From assembly GCA_027038235.1 (NCBI GenBank), contig JALVXV010000138.1, positions 1 to 11,587 on the forward strand: a stretch of DNA of 11,587 nt, written 5' to 3'. Made by a program: the position numbers and the translations under genes. Shown in pieces: positions 7,023 to 11,587 of the stretch. The notes under the pieces were generated by a model. The model had not been told where the DNA came from. It ran no database searches and saw only the letters and a program-made list of their open reading frames with translations. The stretch's first letter is position 1. Each line of letters starts with the position of its first letter. The stretch comes from Campylobacterales bacterium. Lineage in GTDB: Bacteria > Campylobacterota > Campylobacteria > Campylobacterales > JALSKU01.

Positions 7023-7040
7023 TATTTTTGTGCAAAAATA
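7023..7040. repeat. Operator-like palindrome upstream of the cysteine-rich lipoprotein gene
   Basis: TATTTTTG (7023-7030), two bases TG, then CAAAAATA (7033-7040): perfect 8-base arms. It lies directly upstream of the -10 box, where a bound protein would block polymerase. It also lies ten bases after the PP-loop gene stop and could form a weak AT hairpin in that transcript. Confidence 0.5.
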
Positions 7041-7049
7041 GTGAACCAA

Positions 7050-7802
7050 TCACGAATCACTACACAAAAAGCTATCTAAATGAATATGTTCAAATGCAGC
7101 CTTTAAAGATATAAAAAGATCATGATTACTCTCTTCCATCTCTTTTAATAATTTTTTTGTAGCAGCTCTAGCATGAGGCATCTTTATATCAAACCTAAAG
7201 GCTGGACATGCTTCATCGCCTACCAATGGAAACTCATTGACCTTTGCACAATCAATCAACTGTCTCTCTCTAACAAGTATCAAAGGTCTTATCACCTCTA
7301 ATCCATTAGATGCTTTATATTTTGGAGGTAGGCTTCTTAAAGCACCATTATACATAAAATTCATAAAAAAACTCTCTACAGCATCATCAAAGTGATGCCC
7401 TAAAGCAACCTTATTATATCCACCTTTTAGTGCAGCACTATATAAAGCCCCTCTTCTCATCCTAGAAAAAAAGCTACAAAATGATGAATTTTTTCTTATC
7501 TTCTCTTTTGCAAGTTCAAAAGTCTCAGTCTCATATATTTCAAAAGGTATATCATACTCTAAGCAGTGATGTTTCAAGTTTGAAAAGTCTTCACCCATTC
7601 CATAGCTTACACATACTGCTTTTAATTCAAACTTAAATGGAGCTACCTTTTGAACATGGGAGAGTATATGAGCTAAAGTCAAAGAGTCTTTTCCGCCACT
7701 AAGACCAAGTAAAACTCTATCTCCCTCACCTATCAAAGAGTACTTAGCATTGGTTCTGCCGACAATCCTTAAAAGCTTTTTGCTAAGTTTAGCTTTTTTC
7801 AA
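7050..7802 (-). CDS. TtcA-family PP-loop ATPase (tRNA 2-thiocytidine biosynthesis-like)
   Basis: A 250-residue N-type ATP pyrophosphatase. The PP-loop SGGKDS is at 35-40, followed by LGHHFDDAVESFFMN at 134-148 and IRPLILVRER at 171-180, all TtcA hallmarks. TtcA adds sulfur to cytidine 32 of tRNA using a [4Fe-4S] cluster held by CXXC plus a later Cys. Here C109 and C199 are in place, but the second Cys of CXXC is F112 (CSFF). It may therefore hold a different cluster or act on another substrate. The start is TTG at 7802, inside the last 14 bases of mtnN, with GGA eight bases upstream. A TAA codon lies directly before it in frame and the next in-frame Met is far past the PP-loop. As I recall, C. 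jejuni has a similar gene directly after pfs. Confidence 0.82.
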   Translation of the reverse strand: MKKAKLSKKLLRIVGRTNAKYSLIGEGDRVLLGLSGGKDSLTLAHILSHVQKVAPFKFELKAVCVSYGMGEDFSNLKHHCLEYDIPFEIYETETFELAKEKIRKNSSFCSFFSRMRRGALYSAALKGGYNKVALGHHFDDAVESFFMNFMYNGALRSLPPKYKASNGLEVIRPLILVRERQLIDCAKVNEFPLVGDEACPAFRFDIKMPHARAATKKLLKEMEESNHDLFISLKAAFEHIHLDSFLCSDS

Positions 7803-8487
7803 TTATCTTATCCACAACAGCAATGATAAAATTTGCACTCTCTATGGCTGAGCTTTTTAAAAACTCATCAAAATCAAATCCAGCATCCATATCAGCTGCA
7901 TCACTAATAGATCTTAGTATCATAAACGGAACTTTCAAAGCATCGGCAACCACCGCTACACTAGCTCCCTCCATTTCTAAAGCATTTGCATTAAAAGTCT
8001 CTCTTATCCACTCCTTTTTCTTGCTATCAGCGATAAATTGATCCCCTGTAGCTATGATACCCTCTTTTAATTTGATATTTTTCTCTTTTGCAACCTCTTT
8101 TGCAAATCTATTTAACACCAAATCACTCTTAACATAAACCGAACCCTCAGGTACAAATCCAAAAGGATGACCAAAAGCACTAATATCAAGATCATGCTGA
8201 CAAAGTTTGGTAGCAATGATAAGATCTCCTATATGCAAATCATCATCAATAGCCCCTGCTACTCCACTAAAAAGCAACTTCTTTATACCAAATTTCTCTA
8301 TCATCGTCGTCGCAGTTAGTGCAGCAAAAACTTTTCCTATCTTACTATAAGCTATAATGATCTCATACCCTTTATAATTTGTCTTATAGTATCTATTTTT
8401 TGCATATTCTACAACTTCATACTCTTTAAAAAACTCCAATAGTGGCTCAATCTCTTCGACCATAGCACCCATTATGCCTATTGTCAT
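7789..8487 (-). CDS. mtnN: 5'-methylthioadenosine/S-adenosylhomocysteine (and aminofutalosine) nucleosidase
   Basis: MtnN (Pfs) cleaves adenine from methylthioadenosine and S-adenosylhomocysteine in the cytoplasm. In Campylobacter and Helicobacter the same enzyme also hydrolyses 6-amino-6-deoxyfutalosine on the way to menaquinone; applying that here is inference from the phylum. The 232 residues match the family. E12 in GAMVEEIEPLL, the substrate pair M172/E173 in ALEMEGA and the general acid D196 in RSISDAAD are intact, as are FSGVAGAID (73-81) and ATGDQF (146-151). An AAAGGA ribosome site lies about seven bases before the ATG. The gene begins 15 bases after the hydrolase gene and overlaps the PP-loop gene by 14 bases. 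Confidence 0.96.
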   Translation of the reverse strand: MTIGIMGAMVEEIEPLLEFFKEYEVVEYAKNRYYKTNYKGYEIIIAYSKIGKVFAALTATTMIEKFGIKKLLFSGVAGAIDDDLHIGDLIIATKLCQHDLDISAFGHPFGFVPEGSVYVKSDLVLNRFAKEVAKEKNIKLKEGIIATGDQFIADSKKKEWIRETFNANALEMEGASVAVVADALKVPFMILRSISDAADMDAGFDFDEFLKSSAIESANFIIAVVDKIIEKS

Positions 8488-8502
8488 GAAACTATCCTTT
8501 TA

Positions 8503-9270
8503 TTAATTTTCTATCCTTAGTAGATACTTTTGTGTAGAAGATAGCTCTTTATCAAGTGTAACACAAAGCAACTCCTCTTCAAAAAGTTTTGCTTTTGTCT
8601 GCAAAATGCCTTTGGGATTTACAACTCTACTACCACCCCAAAAACCAAGTCCATCCTCATACCCTACTCTATTTACAAAGATAGCATAGGTACCACTCAA
8701 ACTTGATACAGTTGATAGGATACTTTGCCATCTTTGCTCTATCTCAAGAGAATCATCACAAAAACCTCTTGCAGGTGAAGCTGAAAGGACATATATCATA
8801 TCTGGCTTAAGCAAGACAATTTTATCAATAATTTTTGAATTCCACAGATCTTCACATATAACAGTAACCGCACTTCCAAATCTACTTTCAAACTGCTCAA
8901 GAGTGCTACCTGCAAAGAAAAATCTCGCCTCTTGAAACATTCCATAATTTGGTAGAGAGTTTTTATGGTGAATATTGATAACTCTTCCTTTAGAAAAATA
9001 GATAGCACTATTATATATCTTATGACCTTCTCTTAAAACTGCACCCACGATAATATCTATCTGCAAACTTAACTCTTCAAAGATTTGCAACTCCTTTATA
9101 TCGTATGCATCTTCATATACCAAATCCATAAGCATATAGCCATTTAAAGAGAGCTCTGGAAATATAACAACATCAGCACCCTCTTTGATAGCCTCTTTTA
9201 TATATTTGGTATGTTTTTTTATATTATCTTTAGAGAGTTTTGGCTTGATTTGTGCTAGTGCTACTTTCAT
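8503..9270 (-). CDS. Carbon-nitrogen hydrolase, NAD synthetase glutaminase-like branch
   Basis: A nitrilase-superfamily protein of 255 residues that breaks C-N bonds through a Glu-Lys-Cys triad: E39 in FPELSLNGY, K103 in HHKNSLPNYG and C139 in ICEDLW. LPNYGMFQEARFF and ICEDLW are typical of the glutaminase domain fused to NAD synthetase (NadE), but no synthetase domain is attached. The substrate is unknown; glutamine or another amide is possible. I chose ATG at 9270 over an in-frame GTG at 9300, because family members start MKVALAQ and AAGGAT lies at the right distance. With this start the gene begins four bases after the fabD stop; the longer form would overlap fabD by 26 bases. Co-transcription with fabD and mtnN is clear from spacing, but a shared pathway is not. 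Confidence 0.88.
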   Translation of the reverse strand: MKVALAQIKPKLSKDNIKKHTKYIKEAIKEGADVVIFPELSLNGYMLMDLVYEDAYDIKELQIFEELSLQIDIIVGAVLREGHKIYNSAIYFSKGRVINIHHKNSLPNYGMFQEARFFFAGSTLEQFESRFGSAVTVICEDLWNSKIIDKIVLLKPDMIYVLSASPARGFCDDSLEIEQRWQSILSTVSSLSGTYAIFVNRVGYEDGLGFWGGSRVVNPKGILQTKAKLFEEELLCVTLDKELSSTQKYLLRIEN

Positions 9271-9274
9271 GCTT

Positions 9275-10222
9275 TTATCCTTGAGTATCTTGTAACTCAC
9301 AAGAGATATTTAAAAGAGATTGCATATCAGTTATGCAATAAGTAGGCTTTTTTGTAACCCTTCTATTGATACCTTTTAAAACATTACCCCCAAATTCGAT
9401 AAACATATCTATATTATCATCTATCTTTTTTATAGATTGTTTGTAAAGTACCGGCATTATTAGCTGCTTTGAAAGTAAGCTTATAGCATCCTTTTTGCTC
9501 TGATATATATCTGAAGTTACATTTGAAACAACCGCAGATATAAACTCATCTTTTAAAAATTTTTCCAAGTATGGCTTAAGAGCATCTGAAGCTTCACTTA
9601 AAAGTGGACAATGACTTGCTACTGACATATTTAGCAAAATTGCTCTTTTAGCCCCTGCACTTTTAAAAACACTCTCTAATGAGGCAAGATCACTTTTAAC
9701 TCCTGCTATGACTATCTGCCCATCTGCATTATAATTTGCCGCCCACACCTGTTTGCCATCATCTCTAGCAGTTTTACAAATCTCTTCAGTCGTTTTATCA
9801 TCAAGCCCAATAAGTGCCATCATCCCTGCCTCAAAATTTTTACAATTTTCAGCCATGAGCTTTCCTCTTTGGTGAACTAGTTCAACACCATCAAGATAAT
9901 CAAGTGCACCCACACTAACAAGTGCAGAAAACTCTCCTAAAGAGTGTCCTAGGGCAAATGATGATCTTATCATCATCTCATCTTCAAAAAGTTTATGTGC
10001 AATAGAGCTTACAAGTAAAATTGCAGGTTGGGTAAACTCTGTCTTTTCCAAGTTGTCATTCTCTTTAAAAAGTAAAGCTTTAAAGTCAAACCCTACCCTA
10101 TCACTTGCATTTTCTATCATCTCTTTTGCTACTTCACTCTCATCAAAAAAGCTCTTTCCCATGCCTACAAATTGGCTACCTTGACCCGGAAATAAAAAGG
10201 CTACCTTTTTACTATTTTGCAT
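9275..10222 (-). CDS. fabD: Malonyl-CoA-acyl carrier protein transacylase FabD
   Basis: FabD moves malonyl from CoA to acyl carrier protein, the entry step of type II fatty-acid synthesis. The protein is 315 residues from the preferred start, the usual size. It has PGQGSQ near the N-terminus, the nucleophile serine in GHSLGE (S94), the carboxylate-binding arginine in HQRGKLM (R119) and the catalytic histidine in SHCPL (H204). Two Met codons stand side by side (10225 and 10222). AGGAG is only two bases from the first but five from the second, so I take the second. Either way it overlaps the stop of the upstream gene (ATGA or TGATG). It is usual to find fabD near slyD and mtnN in this phylum; the other fab genes are not in the window. 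Confidence 0.96.
   Translation of the reverse strand: MQNSKKVAFLFPGQGSQFVGMGKSFFDESEVAKEMIENASDRVGFDFKALLFKENDNLEKTEFTQPAILLVSSIAHKLFEDEMMIRSSFALGHSLGEFSALVSVGALDYLDGVELVHQRGKLMAENCKNFEAGMMALIGLDDKTTEEICKTARDDGKQVWAANYNADGQIVIAGVKSDLASLESVFKSAGAKRAILLNMSVASHCPLLSEASDALKPYLEKFLKDEFISAVVSNVTSDIYQSKKDAISLLSKQLIMPVLYKQSIKKIDDNIDMFIEFGGNVLKGINRRVTKKPTYCITDMQSLLNISCELQDTQG
9277..9282 (-). promoter_or_regulatory. Ribosome site supporting ATG 9270 for the carbon-nitrogen hydrolase
   Basis: The minus strand reads AAGGAT, with seven bases between GGA and the ATG at 9270. It covers the TAA stop of fabD, which suggests translational coupling and argues against the upstream GTG at 9300. Confidence 0.65.
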
Positions 10223-10980
10223 CATCTCTCCTGTAGTTGATATTCATTTATCTTTTTTCTTAGTGTATTTCTATTGATTCCAAATTTTTCTGCCATCTTT
10301 AATTGAGATTTAAATTTCAAAAATCCAGCTTTTATAAGAGGTATCTCATATATATAAAGATTGTTTCTATAATCATTATTGCTTCCTAGTCTCTTGTATA
10401 AAATATCTTGGAGCATTTGCATAATATCCTCTTCTTTAGTTAACTCCTCTATTATAAGCTTATAAATACTCACTCTCAATGAGTAGCAATTTCTACTTAT
10501 ATCAAGTCTATCTTTTTTGATATTTATATCTATATTATCAAGTCCAAAATCCCTCTTAGCCTCTTTTAAAAATTTCTTAGCTAAAGGATAGATATCCTCC
10601 TCTCTCTTACGAAGAGGTGGAAGATTTATACTTAGGCTAAAAAATTTATCACTTATCTTGTGAAAGATATCTTTAGAGGATGTTGCTACTATTTTGGTTT
10701 TGTTTTTTTGAAGTGTTTGATGGAGTATATCTGTGTGCATTATCCTATCAAAATTTAAAATAATTATCTTTTTATGCTCTACAATCAAACTCAAAATAGT
10801 ATCAATATTTTCACCACCATCAATCATAGGAGCATTTAGGATATACTTTGCCAATGTAGCTTTGCCTACTCCCTCCTCTCCTGTTATAAGAGCATTAATA
10901 TCTAAGCTTTTTAAAAGATTAGCAGATCTTAGAGCCTCTTTTGAGGCTCTACTATAAGCTATAAAATTAGTCGCATCCAC
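10222..10980 (-). CDS. Reduced sigma54-activator-like AAA+ protein with Fis-type helix-turn-helix
   Basis: The protein looks like a cut-down enhancer-binding protein. Counting from the GTG at 10980 it has 252 residues: a P-loop GEEGVGK (34-40), a hydrophobic strand ending in NFD in place of Walker B (72-78), LPPLRKREEDI (120-130, a hallmark of sigma54 activators), and a C-terminal Fis-type helix-turn-helix (about 220-248, with KFGINRNTLRKKI). The GAFTGA loop that contacts sigma54 is absent: only 38 residues separate the P-loop lysine from the Walker B-like Asp, against roughly 65 in NtrC. It is therefore unlikely to activate sigma54. An alternative start (TTG 11019 or GTG 11016) would give up to 265 residues. 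I prefer 10980 because similarity begins just after it and GGA lies seven bases upstream. It may bind DNA to regulate with sigma70; its targets are unknown. Confidence 0.78.
   Translation of the reverse strand: MDATNFIAYSRASKEALRSANLLKSLDINALITGEEGVGKATLAKYILNAPMIDGGENIDTILSLIVEHKKIIILNFDRIMHTDILHQTLQKNKTKIVATSSKDIFHKISDKFFSLSINLPPLRKREEDIYPLAKKFLKEAKRDFGLDNIDINIKKDRLDISRNCYSLRVSIYKLIIEELTKEEDIMQMLQDILYKRLGSNNDYRNNLYIYEIPLIKAGFLKFKSQLKMAEKFGINRNTLRKKINEYQLQER
10228..10232 (-). promoter_or_regulatory. Ribosome site that decides the fabD start
   Basis: The minus strand reads AGGAG, then AG, then ATGATG. The spacing is two bases to the first ATG, which is too short, and five to the second, which is within the normal range. 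It lies inside the last codons of the upstream gene. Confidence 0.6.
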
Positions 10981-11476
10981 AACCTGTTCCGCAACCGCAT
11001 GATTCTTCACTACCACCAACTACTCCGCTATCCTTTTCACTCTGAGTTGCATCTCTAATGTCTAAAACCAAGACATCAAATATCAAATCTCTACCAGCTA
11101 AGGGATGGTTAAAGTCAACTACAACACTATTATCATCAAAACTTTTTACCACTACTTGTACTGTCTGACCATTTTCGCCCTGTCCATAAAGCATCATACC
11201 CTCTTGTAGATCAATACCTGCAAATTGCTCTCTTGGAAGAGTTTGTACTGCCTCTGGATTTATCTGACCATATCCCTCATCTGCAGGTACATTGATTTCA
11301 GCCTTTTGACCTGCACTCATTTGCACAAGCTTCTGCTCAAGACCGGGAATTATTTGACCTTTACCACTTACAAACTCTAAGGGCTCTTTGCCTACATTAC
11401 TATCTAAAACTTCTCCTGTAGCAGCATCTTTTAATTCATACTCAAATGATACTACTTTATTGTCGTTAGTTGACAT
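10967..11476 (-). CDS. slyD: FKBP-type peptidyl-prolyl isomerase SlyD
   Basis: SlyD is a cytoplasmic prolyl isomerase, chaperone and metal carrier that helps supply nickel, for example to hydrogenases. The 169-residue protein has the SlyD layout: FKBP strands at the N-terminus (VVSFEYELKDAATGEVLDS), GQIIPGLEQKL (40-50), the inserted IF chaperone domain (about 72-120), then FNHPLAGRDLIFDV closing the FKBP fold. A short cysteine tail, CGC-GTG-CGC (160-168), ends the protein. It is shorter and has no histidines, unlike the long His/Cys tail of E. coli SlyD. AGGAG lies five bases before the ATG. It is the first gene of the six-gene operon and overlaps the next gene. Confidence 0.95.
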   Translation of the reverse strand: MSTNDNKVVSFEYELKDAATGEVLDSNVGKEPLEFVSGKGQIIPGLEQKLVQMSAGQKAEINVPADEGYGQINPEAVQTLPREQFAGIDLQEGMMLYGQGENGQTVQVVVKSFDDNSVVVDFNHPLAGRDLIFDVLVLDIRDATQSEKDSGVVGGSEESCGCGTGCGCD

Positions 11477-11504
11477 ATCTTCTCCTAATGTAAAGTTGAA
11501 AATG

Positions 11505-11533
11505 ATTTTAACTAAAATTAGATTTATTGTAGA
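11505..11533 (-). promoter_or_regulatory. Possible promoter of the slyD operon
   Basis: The minus strand has TCTACA (11528-11533), 17 bases, then TAAAAT (11505-11510). The leader would be about 20 bases and include AGGAG. TACAAT at 11526-11531 is an alternative -10 box. An imperfect palindrome, AGTTGAAAAT-G-ATTTT-AACT (11494-11513), covers the first -10 box and could be an operator. The remaining bases to the right edge hold no gene that I can see. Confidence 0.35.
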
Positions 11534-11587
11534 TTAAGAGCACCTTTAAAAGATCTTATAAATTTAGCATAGGATTTTAAAAATAAG

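Noticed and set aside
9271..9300. GTG start at 9300 for the carbon-nitrogen hydrolase
   Set aside because: It would add ten residues absent from the family and overlap fabD; the ATG at 9270 has a better ribosome site and the typical MKVALAQ start.

Overview
The window is AT-rich chromosomal DNA that reads like a member of the Campylobacterota (formerly Epsilonproteobacteria). The signs are protein-level similarity to that group, a ctpA-purC-purS-purQ cluster divergent from clpB, and a slyD/fabD/mtnN/PP-loop cluster. From memory, both blocks have counterparts in Campylobacter jejuni (around Cj0509c-Cj0514 and Cj0115-Cj0118). The genus cannot be fixed from this window; a free-living sulfur- or hydrogen-oxidising lineage is a guess.

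Layout. Positions 1-3000 hold a minus-strand run: the periplasmic protease ctpA, then three purine-biosynthesis genes, purC, purS and purQ. The last is cut by the left edge. purC, purS and purQ are packed with a 4-base overlap and a 1-base gap. ctpA is separated from purC by 92 bases holding a heptamer tandem repeat and an inverted repeat. Positions 3001-3246 are a divergent control region with a strong promoter for the chaperone clpB (3247-5823, plus strand) and a possible HspR-type operator over its -35 box. A long hairpin follows clpB. Next come two small lipoprotein genes facing each other: a SlyB-like glycine-zipper protein (plus) and an unrecognised cysteine-rich lipoprotein (minus). Positions 7050-11476 are a tight minus-strand operon read from right to left: slyD (FKBP-type isomerase with a metal-binding tail), a reduced sigma54-activator-like/Fis-type protein, fabD, a nitrilase-superfamily hydrolase, mtnN and a TtcA-family PP-loop protein. 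No junction in it is wider than 15 bases and three overlap.

How the genes work together. PurQ and PurS are two of the three parts of FGAM synthetase, and PurC acts two steps later in the pathway. ClpB, SlyD and CtpA are protein quality-control functions in the cytoplasm and envelope. MtnN links methyl-group recycling and, in this phylum, menaquinone synthesis through aminofutalosine. FabD starts fatty-acid synthesis. I see no mobile element, CRISPR array, RNA gene or defence system. The points most worth a second look are the reduced enhancer-binding protein lacking GAFTGA, the TtcA-like protein missing one iron-sulfur ligand, the CX3C-patterned lipoprotein, and the repeats and operator-like palindromes in the intergenic gaps.
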